NCBI GenBank assembly: GCA_902632275.1
Contig: CACPBW010000001.1
Location: 99,566 to 163,565 of the forward strand
Origin: an uncultured Pelagibacteraceae bacterium
Lineage (GTDB): Bacteria; Pseudomonadota; Alphaproteobacteria; Pelagibacterales; Pelagibacteraceae
DNA: 64,000 bases
Direction of reading: 5' to 3'
In this document: positions 24,407 through 35,079 of the stretch, one piece after another
Numbering within the stretch: position 1 is the first letter of the stretch
Layout: each line of letters opens with the position of its first letter
Made by a program: the position numbers and the translations under genes
Notes under the pieces: generated by a model
The model's input: only the letters and a program-made list of their open reading frames with translations
Databases searched by the model: none
Told to the model about the DNA's origin: nothing

Positions 24407-25435
24407 ATGGAAAGTATGGATGTAAATGTTAAAAACTGGAAATCATTAATTAAACCACCAAAACTAGATATTAAACTAAATGATGACAAATCATTTGCTA
24501 AGATCACTGCTGAACCACTTGAGAAAGGTTATGGACTTACACTTGGAAACTCACTTAGAAGGATTTTGTTATCATCAATAAGAGGTGCAGCAGTTACCTC
24601 TATTCAAATAGATGGAGTTCTTCATGAGTTTAGTTCTATAAAAGGTGTAAGAGAAGATGTTACTGATATAGTGTTAAATGTAAAATCGTTAGCTCTCAAA
24701 AATCATTCTGAAGGAACAAAAAAATTAATATTGGACGCTAAGGGTCCTGGTGAAATTAAAGCTTCAGATATATCTAAAGTTGCTGATATAGAGATATTAA
24801 ATCCAGATCTTGTAATATGTAATCTAGATGAAAATACCAATTTTCATATGGAAATGAACGTTGGAACAGGGAAAGGATATGTTTCTGCGGATATGAACAA
24901 ACCTGAAGATCCTCCACTAGGATTAATACCTATTGACTCTCTCTATAGCCCTGTAAAAAGGGTGTCTTATTCAGTAAGTACTGCTAGAGAAGGAAAAGCA
25001 TTAGACTATGATAAGTTAACAATGGAGGTAGAAACTAACGGGTCGATTTCAGCTGAAGACGCTGTAGCATATGCTGCTAGAATTTTTCAAGATCAGTTGG
25101 GCATGTTTGTAAATTTTGATGAACCTCAAGAAGTTATTGTTAGAGAGCAACCTACAGAACCAGAATTTAACAAAAATCTTCTAAGAAAAGTTGATGAGTT
25201 AGAACTATCAGTAAGATCTATGAATTGTCTGAAGAATGACAATATAATTTATATTGGTGACTTAGTGCAAAAATCTGAAGGTGAAATGCTAAGGACGCCT
25301 AATTTTGGTAGAAAATCTCTAAATGAAATTAAAGAAGTTTTAACAGGTATGTCGCTATATTTAGGGATGGAAATACCAAATTGGCCACCAGATAATATTG
25401 CAGAATTATCAAAAAAACTTGAGGAAGCAATATAA
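24407..25435 (+). CDS. rpoA: DNA-directed RNA polymerase subunit alpha
   Basis: [32 protein letters not shown]-terminal domain [32 protein letters not shown]. Confidence 0.99.
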   Translation: MESMDVNVKNWKSLIKPPKLDIKLNDDKSFAKITAEPLEKGYGLTLGNSLRRILLSSIRGAAVTSIQIDGVLHEFSSIKGVREDVTDIVLNVKSLALKNHSEGTKKLILDAKGPGEIKASDISKVADIEILNPDLVICNLDENTNFHMEMNVGTGKGYVSADMNKPEDPPLGLIPIDSLYSPVKRVSYSVSTAREGKALDYDKLTMEVETNGSISAEDAVAYAARIFQDQLGMFVNFDEPQEVIVREQPTEPEFNKNLLRKVDELELSVRSMNCLKNDNIIYIGDLVQKSEGEMLRTPNFGRKSLNEIKEVLTGMSLYLGMEIPNWPPDNIAELSKKLEEAI

Positions 25436-25884
25436 TGCGCCACAAATTTGGTTATAAAAAACTCAATAGAACGTCAGAACATAGGAAAGCATTAATAAAA
25501 AACATGCTTAATTCTTTAATTAAATATGAGCAAATAAAAACTACCTTGCCAAAAGCTAAAGTTTTAAAGCCTGAGGCAGAAAAAATCATTACCCTGGGTA
25601 AAAAAGAGAGCTTAAAAAATAAAAAAATACTTATCTCTAAACTTCAAGATAAAAAATCAGCATCAAAAGTCGTCAAAACTTTATCTAAAAGATATGAAAA
25701 AAGAAATGGTGGATACACTAGAATTATTAAAGCTGGATTTAGATATGGTGATAAAGCTCCTGTCGCTATAATAGAATTTGTTGATAGAGACCTAGAAGCA
25801 AAAAAGGTTGATAAAAAGAAAAAGGATTCATCAAAGGTTACTGATAAAGAAAAGATTGAGGAAAAAAAAGTAGCTTCAGCCTAA
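25435..25884 (+). CDS. rplQ: 50S ribosomal protein L17
   Basis: [42 protein letters not shown]; Lys-rich C-terminal extension. Confidence 0.98.
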   Translation: MRHKFGYKKLNRTSEHRKALIKNMLNSLIKYEQIKTTLPKAKVLKPEAEKIITLGKKESLKNKKILISKLQDKKSASKVVKTLSKRYEKRNGGYTRIIKAGFRYGDKAPVAIIEFVDRDLEAKKVDKKKKDSSKVTDKEKIEEKKVASA

Positions 25885-25891
25885 AACAGTA

Positions 25892-25909
25892 TTATCATTT
25901 TAATGATAA
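25892..25909 (+). promoter_or_regulatory. perfect hairpin spanning the start codon of the downstream pseudouridine synthase gene
   Basis: TTATCATT-TT-AATGATAA; ATG start (25903-25905) lies within the 3' arm. Confidence 0.4.
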
Positions 25910-26814
25910 AAACTTTTACAGTAGACGAACAGTTCTCAGACATGAGAATTGATAGATATATTAAAAAAGCTATTAAAGATATTCCACAAGGGTTAATTGA
26001 GAAAAGTTTAAGAAACGGAAGGATAAAACTTAATAACAAAAAAGTAAAAAGTTCACAAAGAGTTAAGATTAGAGATGAATTAACATTTTATAATCTGAAT
26101 TTCAATGAAGGTGTCTCAAAGAATAAAAAATTCTTCCAGCCAACAAAAACAGTAATCAAATCAAACGAAAGACTTATTATTGAAAATAATGAGAATTTTG
26201 TTGTAATAAATAAAGATGCAGGTATCTCAGTTCAAGGTGGCACGAAATCTAATAAAAACCTAATTGATATATTTAGAAATAGTAAAATATTTGAAAACAC
26301 GAAGCCTTTTTCTGTTCATAGATTGGATAAAGATACTTCAGGAATTTTTATAATTGCAAAAAACAGAAAAACTGCACAATTGCTAACCTCACTTTTCAGA
26401 CTTCGAAGAGTTCATAAATCATATTTAGCTATTTGCCATGGATCAATAGATAGTTCGAAAGGAGTTTTAAAAAATATTCTAGTTAGATATGATAACAAAA
26501 AAAAAATAAATGAAAATGCAGAAACAATGTTTAGAGTAATTGATAAAAATAGATACTGTTCTTTTGTTGAAATGAGACCTATTACAGGACGTAAACATCA
26601 ATTAAGAAAACAAATGCTATTATTGGGTCATCCAATTATTGGTGATAGCAAATATAACTTACAAAATCATATTAACCAAAATAAAAATCTAATGCTTCAT
26701 TCTAGTCAAATTAAATTTATGATTAATAGTAAAAAGTTTACTTTTAATGCTCCTTTACCCGTATATTTTGAAAAATATCTTAAAGTAAAAAGATTAAGAT
26801 TCAAAATATTTTAA
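25903..26814 (+). CDS. RluC/RluD-family 23S rRNA pseudouridine synthase
   Basis: HRLDKDTSGIFIIAKN catalytic motif; GRKHQLRKQMLLLGHPIIGD; N-terminal S4-like domain. Confidence 0.9.
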   Translation: MIKTFTVDEQFSDMRIDRYIKKAIKDIPQGLIEKSLRNGRIKLNNKKVKSSQRVKIRDELTFYNLNFNEGVSKNKKFFQPTKTVIKSNERLIIENNENFVVINKDAGISVQGGTKSNKNLIDIFRNSKIFENTKPFSVHRLDKDTSGIFIIAKNRKTAQLLTSLFRLRRVHKSYLAICHGSIDSSKGVLKNILVRYDNKKKINENAETMFRVIDKNRYCSFVEMRPITGRKHQLRKQMLLLGHPIIGDSKYNLQNHINQNKNLMLHSSQIKFMINSKKFTFNAPLPVYFEKYLKVKRLRFKIF

Positions 26815-27414
26815 AAAAATTTTAATTAATTTTTTTTCAAATGTTTTATAATTTTGTTTTTTAATTTTAGAAAGATTGGTTAATCCTCTTCTTTTTATAC
26901 CGCAGGGAATAATTTTATTATATTTTTGTAAATCATTGTTTATATTTATTGAAAAACCATGATATGCAATCCATTTTCTAACCTTGACACCAATTGCAGC
27001 AATTTTCAAAATTTTATTTTTCTTTTTTACCCATATACCAACATTTTTCCTATCAGCAAATGACTCAATTTTATATTCTTTAAGTGTCTTCATAATTATT
27101 TTTTCAATATTATTTATAAATTTACGTATATCTTTGTCTCTTTTTGATAAATTTATTACAAAATAAAAAATTTTTTGCCCTGGTCCATGCCATGTTATTT
27201 TTCCACCCCTATTTGTCTTTATCACTTTAATTTTTTTATCTAGAATTTCAGTATTTTTTGAGGAAATTCCAGCTGTATATGTACTTGGATGACTTAATAC
27301 CCATAATAACTCATCCCCATTATTTTCCTGTACGGACCTAACTCTTTTCTCAAGATAATTAATAGCTTTATTATATTCTATGGGTTTTTTTGATATTTTG
27401 ATCTCAATACTCAT
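26794..27414 (-). CDS. lipB: octanoyltransferase (lipoate biosynthesis)
   Basis: NRGGKITWHGPGQKIFYFV; IAAIGVKVRKWIAYHGFSININNDL. Confidence 0.95.
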   Translation of the reverse strand: MSIEIKISKKPIEYNKAINYLEKRVRSVQENNGDELLWVLSHPSTYTAGISSKNTEILDKKIKVIKTNRGGKITWHGPGQKIFYFVINLSKRDKDIRKFINNIEKIIMKTLKEYKIESFADRKNVGIWVKKKNKILKIAAIGVKVRKWIAYHGFSININNDLQKYNKIIPCGIKRRGLTNLSKIKKQNYKTFEKKLIKIFLKYFES

Positions 27415-27425
27415 TAAATATTTGT

Positions 27426-27472
27426 ATTCTATAAATTATGCATTAATAAGGCATATAATTTAATTATAGAAT
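27426..27472. repeat. inverted repeat in lipB/mgtE divergent region, abutting the mgtE start
   Basis: ATTCTATAA (27426-27434) / TTATAGAAT (27464-27472); inner TATGC/GCATA. Confidence 0.4.
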
Positions 27473-27475
27473 TTT

Positions 27476-28855
27476 ATGACTTTAGAAAAAAAAATTAAAG
27501 ATAAAAAAGTAAATTTTGAATTCAATAAAGAATATATCAAAGTTGTAACTGAAAAAATATCAAATAATGATGCCAATTTTATTACAAATTCGTTTAAAGA
27601 AATGCATCCCTCCGACGCTGCTGATATTATTGAACACTTAAATGAAACAGATAGAGAAAATTTAATAAAACTTAATAATTTTAAGTTGGATCCACAAGTA
27701 TTTGTGGAATTAAATGAATCTATACAAACGGAGATAATAAAATATTTATCAAACGACTCTATAGTAGATATTCTTAAAAATTTAGAATCTGATGATGCTA
27801 TTAAAATATTAGAAAATTTAGAGGAGAAAAATAAAAACGATATTCTAGGATCGTTGCCACCAAAAGACAGGTTTGTATTGCTAGAAAGCTTAAGTTATCC
27901 TGAGGATTCTGCTGCAAGAATAATGCAAAGAGAATTTACAGCAATACCTAGTAATTGGTCCGTTGGTCAAACTATAGATTATTTGAGAGAAAATAAGGAT
28001 TTACCTGAAGAATTTTTAGAAATATTTATTGTAGATAGTGAATTTAAACCAATTGGAACTGTTCCATCATCGAAAGTTTTAAGAACACCAAGAGATTCCA
28101 AAATGATCTCTATTATGAACAAGTCTCAACTTTTAATACCTGTTGATATGGATAGAGAAGAAGTTGGCCATTTGTTTGAAAATTATAATTTAAACTCTGC
28201 TTGTGTAGTCGACAAAGCCAATAAACTTGTAGGTATGATAACAAGTGATGATGTTTTAACAGTTCTTAAAGAAGAGGCAGAGGAAGATGCATTAAGACTT
28301 GCTGGTGTTGGCGATGAGGAGATAACAGATGGAATATTTAAAAAAACTAAACGGAGATTCAATTGGCTTTTACTAAATTTATTTACAGCAATAATTGCGT
28401 CAGTGGTAATAGGTTTTTTTCAAGAAGATATCGAAAAAGTTGTGGCATTAGCTGTATTAATGCCAATTGTAGCATCAATGGGTGGTAATGCTGGAATGCA
28501 AACTTTAGCTGTAACTATTAGAAGTATTGCAACAAATGAATTAACAAAAAATAACTTTAGTCAGAACGTAATTAAAGAATTCTCAATAGGAATTTTGAAC
28601 GGAATTATTTTTGCAATAATAAGCGCAATCGTTGTTCACATATGGTTCAATGATCTTACTTTATCTTTAATTATTTCAATATCCATGGTTTTAAACATGA
28701 TTGTGGCTGGTCTTTTTGGGATTTTAGTACCAATTTCTCTCAAAAAATTTAATATAGATCCGGCTATTGCATCTAGTGTTTTTGTAACAACAATAACAGA
28801 TGTTATAGGTTTTTTGTCTTTTTTAGGAGTTGGTGCTTTCTTTTTTTATAATTAG
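27476..28855 (+). CDS. mgtE: magnesium transporter MgtE
   Basis: MgtE N-domain, CBS pair, TM domain with MPIVASMGGNAGMQTLAVTIRSIA. Confidence 0.97.
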   Translation: MTLEKKIKDKKVNFEFNKEYIKVVTEKISNNDANFITNSFKEMHPSDAADIIEHLNETDRENLIKLNNFKLDPQVFVELNESIQTEIIKYLSNDSIVDILKNLESDDAIKILENLEEKNKNDILGSLPPKDRFVLLESLSYPEDSAARIMQREFTAIPSNWSVGQTIDYLRENKDLPEEFLEIFIVDSEFKPIGTVPSSKVLRTPRDSKMISIMNKSQLLIPVDMDREEVGHLFENYNLNSACVVDKANKLVGMITSDDVLTVLKEEAEEDALRLAGVGDEEITDGIFKKTKRRFNWLLLNLFTAIIASVVIGFFQEDIEKVVALAVLMPIVASMGGNAGMQTLAVTIRSIATNELTKNNFSQNVIKEFSIGILNGIIFAIISAIVVHIWFNDLTLSLIISISMVLNMIVAGLFGILVPISLKKFNIDPAIASSVFVTTITDVIGFLSFLGVGAFFFYN

Positions 28856-29661
28856 AAATTATCAATCAACCGAACATCATTTAAGTAATAAGCTATAAAA
28901 ATCTTAAAATTTTTTTTATTAATATTTTTTTTTAAATTGTTTTTATTTCTTATTTCTAAATAATCAACTCGAGAACATATTCTAGAAATTTTATTAGTAA
29001 TCATCTCAATTTCTTTTGCTTTATTAAAATGTTTAATTATTTGTTTACGATATTTTTTTAAAATATTAGAAATCAAAATACCTTTTTTAATATTTTTTTT
29101 TGTGAGCAGTTTATTTCTTGAGGAATAGGCAAATGAGTTATTAAATCTTATAGTTTTACAACTAATTATTTTTGTTTTAAATTTATTGCTTAAATATTTT
29201 CTAATTAAATATACTTGCTGAAAATCTTTATCACCTAAAAACATAAATTTTGCTTTGATATTTTTTAAAAAAATGGAAATAACAGCTAAAACACCTTCAA
29301 AATGACCAGGTCTATATTTAGAGCATAGTATTTTGTCGTTTTCTTTAAGTTTAATTTTCATCTGTTTTTTGTTTTTGTAAATATCCTTAATTGATGGAAT
29401 TAACACGTAATCAACTCCTAATTTTTTTAAGATTTTAAGATCATTAATTATGTTTCTTGGATATTTTTTAAAATCTGTTTTTTTATTAAATTGAGCTGGA
29501 TTTACAAAAATACTAACAAGAGTTTTATAACATCTTCGTTTTGACGTTTTTATTAAAGATACATGTCCTTTATGTAATGATCCCATTGTTGGAACAAAGC
29601 CAACATTTGCCTTAAAATTAACTTGATTTTTTAATTTATTAATACTTTTAAAAATTATCAT
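28852..29661 (-). CDS. panC: pantoate--beta-alanine ligase
   Basis: GFVPTMGSLHKGHVSLIKTSKR; SIFVNPAQFN; RPGHFEGVLAV. Confidence 0.96.
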   Translation of the reverse strand: MIIFKSINKLKNQVNFKANVGFVPTMGSLHKGHVSLIKTSKRRCYKTLVSIFVNPAQFNKKTDFKKYPRNIINDLKILKKLGVDYVLIPSIKDIYKNKKQMKIKLKENDKILCSKYRPGHFEGVLAVISIFLKNIKAKFMFLGDKDFQQVYLIRKYLSNKFKTKIISCKTIRFNNSFAYSSRNKLLTKKNIKKGILISNILKKYRKQIIKHFNKAKEIEMITNKISRICSRVDYLEIRNKNNLKKNINKKNFKIFIAYYLNDVRLIDNF

Positions 29662-29692
29662 TTATGATAGCCATTAAATAATACAATAACCA

Positions 29693-30508
29693 ATGATTAA
29701 ACAAGCTATAATACCATTAGCAGGCTTAGGCACAAGACTTTTACCTCTTACAAGTGTCTTTGCAAAGGAACTTCTCCCAATGAATGGTAAACCAGGTGTT
29801 GAATATATACTGGATGAATGTATTGATGCTGGAATTAAAGAAGTTGTATTCATTATTTCAAATAAAAAGAAAATTATAAAAAAATATTTTTATAATGATA
29901 ATTTTTTTAAAAAAATAATAAAAAAAAAAAGAGATAAAAGATTAATAGATGAATATAAAAAAATTAAAAGGTACAAGAAAATGATCAAATTTGTTTATCA
30001 GAACAAACCTTTAGGCACAGGTGATGCGGTTTATAAAACAAAAAGATTTATCAAAGATAATTTTTTTTTAATGCTGCTGCCTGATGACCTGATAATAAAA
30101 AAAAATTGCTCAAAAGCTATGATATCTATCCATAAAAAGAAAAAGTGTTCTGTCATGGCTAGCATGAAAGTTCAAAGAAAAACTGTAAATAGGTGGGGCA
30201 TTTATATGAAAAAAAATAACATAGATAAAAAAAACTTTTTCATAAGAGATGTAATTGAAAAACCTAACACTAAAGATGCACCCTCAAACAATGCGGTAAT
30301 TGGTAGATATATTTTACCCAAAAAAATATTTAAAATTTTAAAAAATCAAAAAAAAGGCAAAGGTGGGGAAATTCATATTACAGATGCTATTAGAACATTG
30401 ATAAAACAAAAAAATAAATTTATTGGTCATAATTTTGATGGAAAATACTTAGACTGTGGCACAATGCATGGATATATTAAATCATCATTGGAGATTGCTA
30501 AATCATGA
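29693..30508 (+). CDS. galU: UTP--glucose-1-phosphate uridylyltransferase
   Basis: IIPLAGLGTRLLPLTSVFAKELLPMNGKPGVEYILDECIDAGI. Confidence 0.95.
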   Translation: MIKQAIIPLAGLGTRLLPLTSVFAKELLPMNGKPGVEYILDECIDAGIKEVVFIISNKKKIIKKYFYNDNFFKKIIKKKRDKRLIDEYKKIKRYKKMIKFVYQNKPLGTGDAVYKTKRFIKDNFFLMLLPDDLIIKKNCSKAMISIHKKKKCSVMASMKVQRKTVNRWGIYMKKNNIDKKNFFIRDVIEKPNTKDAPSNNAVIGRYILPKKIFKILKNQKKGKGGEIHITDAIRTLIKQKNKFIGHNFDGKYLDCGTMHGYIKSSLEIAKS

Positions 30509-31803
30509 AACTTTGTATGATAGGTACTGGTTATGTGGGTCTAGTAAGCGGTGTTTGTTTTTCAGATTTAGGAAATAATGTTATTTGTGTTGATAAAGAT
30601 AAAGAAAAAATTAAATCATTAAAAAAAGGTATAATTCCTATTTACGAACCAGGTTTAGAGGAATTGGTATTAAAAAATTACAAAAACCAAAGACTTAATT
30701 TTTCTACTGATCTAAAAGAGTCTGTAAAAAAATCAGATATAATTTTCATATGCGTGGGTACACCGACGAAAAAGGGTGGTAGTGGTGCTGACTTAAGTCA
30801 AATATATGATGTTGCAAAAGAGATTGGTACATCAATCAATAAATTTAAAATAATAATTACTAAATCAACTGTTCCAGTTACGACAGGAGATGAAATTGAA
30901 AAAATTATTAGAAAAAAAAATAAAAAAAAAAATTTCTCGATAGTGTCAAATCCTGAGTTTTTAAGAGAAGGGGAGGCTATTAGAGATTTCGTTTATCCTG
31001 ATAGGGTTGTGGTTGGCACTAAAGATGTTAAGTCAAATAGAATTCTTAAAACTCTCTACGCACCATTAATTTCTAAAGGGGCTCAATATTTAAATACATC
31101 AAGAAGAGCAGCAGAATTAATTAAATACGCCTCTAATGCATTTCTTGCAACCAAAATAACTTTTATTAATGAATTAGCTAACTTGTGTGAACAAACAGAT
31201 ATTAATATCGAAGATATATCAATAGGAATGGGCCTTGATAAACGTATTGGTGGACGATTTTTGAGAGCAGGACCAGCATATGGGGGCTCTTGTTTCCCAA
31301 AAGATACAAAAGCAATAATAAACACCGCTGATAAGTTCAAAATAAAACTTTCAGTTATTAAAAGTGTGGTCAAATCAAACGAAAATAGATCTAATCTTTT
31401 ACTAAAACGTGTGAATCTGTTGTTAAAAAACAGAATTAAAAATAAAAAAATATGTTTCTTAGGAGTTACATTTAAAGCCAATACAGATGATATGAGAGAT
31501 TCATCAAGTCTCATTATGATTCCAGCATTAAGTAAAAAAGGAGCCAAAGTTAGTTATTATGATCCCACAGGGTATAAGAAAGAATTTGACAAATATAAAA
31601 ATGTTACCTTTGAAAAAAATATTAAAAACGCTTTAAATAAATCAGATATGATAATTATTCACACCGAATGGAATGATTTTAAATCAATTAATTTCAAATC
31701 ATATATTAAAAGTAAGAAAACTATTATATTTGATATGAGAAATATTTATTCACCATCAAAAATGAAACAGCAAGGATTTAAATATTTTGGTGTTGGTAGA
31801 TAA
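30505..31803 (+). CDS. ugd: UDP-glucose 6-dehydrogenase
   Basis: MIGTGYVGLVSGVCFSDLGN; GPAYGGSCFPKDTKAI catalytic Cys; ATGA-type overlap with galU. Confidence 0.97.
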   Translation: MKLCMIGTGYVGLVSGVCFSDLGNNVICVDKDKEKIKSLKKGIIPIYEPGLEELVLKNYKNQRLNFSTDLKESVKKSDIIFICVGTPTKKGGSGADLSQIYDVAKEIGTSINKFKIIITKSTVPVTTGDEIEKIIRKKNKKKNFSIVSNPEFLREGEAIRDFVYPDRVVVGTKDVKSNRILKTLYAPLISKGAQYLNTSRRAAELIKYASNAFLATKITFINELANLCEQTDINIEDISIGMGLDKRIGGRFLRAGPAYGGSCFPKDTKAIINTADKFKIKLSVIKSVVKSNENRSNLLLKRVNLLLKNRIKNKKICFLGVTFKANTDDMRDSSSLIMIPALSKKGAKVSYYDPTGYKKEFDKYKNVTFEKNIKNALNKSDMIIIHTEWNDFKSINFKSYIKSKKTIIFDMRNIYSPSKMKQQGFKYFGVGR

Positions 31804-31812
31804 TTATATAAA

Positions 31813-32274
31813 TTAATTTAACTCAAATATAGCATCTACCTCAACCGCTACACCTAGGGGTAAACTATTTACACTTACAGCTGCTCTTGTATGCTTTCCT
31901 GAATCTCCAAATATTTTTGAAATAGTATCTGATGCACCATTAATTACTTTTGGTTGGTCTGTAAAAGTATCAGTTGAATTTACAAACCCGGTTAGTTTTA
32001 TACAAGTTTTAATTTTTGATAGATCTCCATTAGTAGCTTTTTTGGATTGTGCTACTATACTTAATGCACATCGAATTGCAGCCTGATAACCTTGATCTAA
32101 TGATAACTCTTTACCAATTTTACCCTTGATGAGTTTACCATCAGCGTCTATAGAAATTTGTCCTGAAATATAAAGTAACTTTCCAACTATTTTGGTCGCT
32201 ACGTACGAACCAACAGGGTCGGCTGCACTAGGCAATGTAATATTATTTTTTTTAATATTCTCTTCAAAATTCAT
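31813..32274 (-). CDS. RidA family protein
   Basis: LLYISGQISIDADGKL; GDSGKHTRAAVSVNSLPLGVAVEVDAIFEL. Confidence 0.92.
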   Translation of the reverse strand: MNFEENIKKNNITLPSAADPVGSYVATKIVGKLLYISGQISIDADGKLIKGKIGKELSLDQGYQAAIRCALSIVAQSKKATNGDLSKIKTCIKLTGFVNSTDTFTDQPKVINGASDTISKIFGDSGKHTRAAVSVNSLPLGVAVEVDAIFELN

Positions 32275-32518
32275 TTTTTTTGAATAAATCCTTCAACGTT
32301 TTTTTACTATCAAATTTTTTATATTTTTCTTTTATACCAGATTTTTCCAAATTTTTATCGATTTTTTCCTTTATCACTTTACCTTGTTCCTTAGATTTTT
32401 CAGCTAAACATTTTGCATAATCTGTAGATAATTTATCTAATTCGCTACAGTCTATTTCATTAGAATATATAGGACTGGAAAAATAAATGAACAAAATAAT
32501 TAATAAAAATTTTTTCAT
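32264..32518 (-). CDS. small predicted secreted protein, unknown function
   Basis: N-terminal signal peptide MKKFLLIILFIYFSSPIYS, two Cys, Lys-rich mature part; coupled to topA and ridA. Confidence 0.7.
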   Translation of the reverse strand: MKKFLLIILFIYFSSPIYSNEIDCSELDKLSTDYAKCLAEKSKEQGKVIKEKIDKNLEKSGIKEKYKKFDSKKTLKDLFKKNEF

Positions 32519-35076
32519 TTTTTTTTCTTTTTTTTATTTCTATCGTATTCTCTTCTTTTCTCAATTAAAATTAAGGCCTCTTCCATATTAATTTCGGTAG
32601 GATCTTTTTCTTCAGGTATAGTCGCGTTTAAAGATTTATATTTAATGTATGGTCCGTACTGGCCTTTCATTATTCTGACTGGTTTTTTATCTTCTGGATG
32701 TTCACCCAAATCTTTAATTAACGACGAAGAGATTCTTCCTGGTTTCGCTTCAGCTATTAACGTTATAGCTCTATTTAATCCTATTGTAAAAATATCTTCG
32801 ACATTTTCTAGTCTTGCAGATTTATTTTCACATTTTAAGTATGGACCAAATCTTCCAGAATTTAGAAAAATTTCTTTTTGATTTTCAGGATTTAAACCAA
32901 GATTTTTTGGTAGAGAGCATAAATATTTCGCTTTATCTAAGTCTATTGAGTCAATATCAATACCTTTGGGTATAGATACATTTTTAAAATTATCATCTTT
33001 TTGTTTTTTAAGTTTTTTCTTTTTTTTAGGTTTTTCTTCAATTTCCTCTTTATCAATTTCGTATTGTAGATATGGACCGAACCTTCCATTTTTTAAATAT
33101 ATATCTTTCCCATTTTCGAGCTTTCCTATTAATTTCGGCTCAGCTAAGTTTAATTGTTCAGCTGCTTTAGCTTTTGAAAGTGGTCTTGTAAATTTACATT
33201 CTGGATAGTTGGAACAACCTATAAATGCACCTCCTCTAAAGCTATTTTTTAAACTCAAAATACCATCAGCACACAGCTTACATTTTCGATCAACTTTTCC
33301 ATCCTTATTTGTTTCGAAAACAAGACTACCTAAACTTTCATTAAGTAAATCTAATACTTCTCGAGTTCTCTTTTCCTTTACAGTTGTTACGTTTTTATTA
33401 AAATCTGCCCAAAATTGCTCAAGAACTTTAATCCAGTCCTCCTTACCAGATGTAATATCATCCAATTGATCTTCAAGCTTGGCTGTAAACCCATAATCAA
33501 CATATTTAGTGAAAAGCTTTTCCAAAAATGCTGATATTAACTTTCCTCTATCTGTTGGAAAAAATCTCTTATTTACGATATCTGCATATCCTCTATTAGC
33601 AATAACTGAGATAATACTTGCATAAGTTGATGGTCTTCCAATACCTAATTCTTCAAGTTTTTTAACTAAACTAGCCTCAGAGTATCTTGGAGGCGGTTGA
33701 GTAAAATGCTGTTCATCGATAAAACTCTCAATATTTATTGGACCTTTGTTTACCTCTGGAAGTATTTTTTCATCACTTTGATCGTCTTCAATTTTATAAA
33801 GTTTTAAAAAACCATCAAATTTAATTACAGATCCACTTGATCTCAAAACATTTTTAGAGTCATCTGACTCTATAGATATAGTTTTTCTATCAAATTTTGC
33901 AGATTCCATTTGTGAAGATAAGGCTCTTGACCAAATTAAATTATAAAGTTTATTTTGATCAGAGCTTAAATATTTTTTCATTTTTTCAGGTGAATTTTCG
34001 ATATTAGTTGGTCGTATAGCTTCGTGCGCCTCTTGGGCATTCTTAGCTTTCTTACCAGAATAATTTAATGGTTGTTCAGGTAAATAACCCTTGCCAAAAT
34101 TATCATCTATATAAGATCTAAACTCATTTACAGCTTCTTTGGAAATGTTCGTTCCATCAGTTCTCATATATGTTATCAAGCCTTTTGTATCGCCATCAAT
34201 ATCTATACCTTGATATAATCTCTGTGCTATTTGCATAGTTCGTGAGGCACCAAAACCTAATTTGCTTGACGCTGTTTGTTGTAAAGTAGATGTTGTAAAT
34301 GGTCCAACAGGATTTCTAGTAAATATTTTAGATGTAATATCAGTAATTTTATATTTTTTACTTTTAATTTTTTCGATTGCTAAATTAATATCCTCTTTAT
34401 TCTTAAAACTAAATTTCTCAATTTTATTTCCATCTAGTTGTAAAATTGTAGAATTAATTTTTGAATTATCATTGGTATTAAAATTTACGTTAAGAGTCCA
34501 AAACTCATCTGGTTTGAATATTTCTATCTCATGCTCTCTTTCCGTAAGTAATTTTAAAGCTACTGACTGAACTCTACCTGCCGATTTTGAACCTGGAAGT
34601 TTTGTCCAAAGTATTGGTGAAATATTAAAACCAACCAAATAATCCAAGGCTCTTCTTGCCATATATGCATCTACCAATTGATCTTCAATTTTTCTTGGAT
34701 TTTCAATACCTTTTGTAACTGCATTTTTAGTTATCTCATTAAAAACTACTCTTTCTATTTTTTTATCTTTTAAAAGTTTTTTTTCATCTAAAAATTCTTT
34801 TACATGCCAGGCAATAGCTTCACCTTCACGATCAGGATCGGTTGCAAGAATTATCTTTTCAGACTCTTTTGCAACATCTGTAATTTCTTTCAAATATTTT
34901 TTAGAAAAACTATCAATCTCCCATATCATTTTAAATTTATTTCCAGGATCAACAGATCCGTTTTTTGATGGAAGGTCTCTTATATGACCATAACTTGCTA
35001 GAACAGTATAATTATCTCCTAAATATTTATTTATAGTTTTTGCTTTTGCGGGACTTTCAACAATAACAAGATTCAT
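32515..35076 (-). CDS. topA: DNA topoisomerase I
   Basis: MNLVIVESPAKAKTINKYLG; ATDPDREGEAIAWH; LITYMRTDGT; C-terminal zinc and topo repeat domains. Confidence 0.99.
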   Translation of the reverse strand: MNLVIVESPAKAKTINKYLGDNYTVLASYGHIRDLPSKNGSVDPGNKFKMIWEIDSFSKKYLKEITDVAKESEKIILATDPDREGEAIAWHVKEFLDEKKLLKDKKIERVVFNEITKNAVTKGIENPRKIEDQLVDAYMARRALDYLVGFNISPILWTKLPGSKSAGRVQSVALKLLTEREHEIEIFKPDEFWTLNVNFNTNDNSKINSTILQLDGNKIEKFSFKNKEDINLAIEKIKSKKYKITDITSKIFTRNPVGPFTTSTLQQTASSKLGFGASRTMQIAQRLYQGIDIDGDTKGLITYMRTDGTNISKEAVNEFRSYIDDNFGKGYLPEQPLNYSGKKAKNAQEAHEAIRPTNIENSPEKMKKYLSSDQNKLYNLIWSRALSSQMESAKFDRKTISIESDDSKNVLRSSGSVIKFDGFLKLYKIEDDQSDEKILPEVNKGPINIESFIDEQHFTQPPPRYSEASLVKKLEELGIGRPSTYASIISVIANRGYADIVNKRFFPTDRGKLISAFLEKLFTKYVDYGFTAKLEDQLDDITSGKEDWIKVLEQFWADFNKNVTTVKEKRTREVLDLLNESLGSLVFETNKDGKVDRKCKLCADGILSLKNSFRGGAFIGCSNYPECKFTRPLSKAKAAEQLNLAEPKLIGKLENGKDIYLKNGRFGPYLQYEIDKEEIEEKPKKKKKLKKQKDDNFKNVSIPKGIDIDSIDLDKAKYLCSLPKNLGLNPENQKEIFLNSGRFGPYLKCENKSARLENVEDIFTIGLNRAITLIAEAKPGRISSSLIKDLGEHPEDKKPVRIMKGQYGPYIKYKSLNATIPEEKDPTEINMEEALILIEKRREYDRNKKKKKK

Positions 35077-35079
35077 AAA

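Noticed and set aside
24031-24507. 158-aa antisense ORF opposite rpsK/rpoA
   Set aside because: No recognisable motif or start context; shadow of a conserved CDS
23585-25884. Absence of rpsD from the alpha operon as an anomaly
   Set aside because: rpsM-rpsK-rpoA-rplQ without rpsD is a usual alphaproteobacterial arrangement
31083-31547. 154-aa antisense ORF inside ugd
   Set aside because: Shadow ORF; ugd on the plus strand has clear conserved motifs
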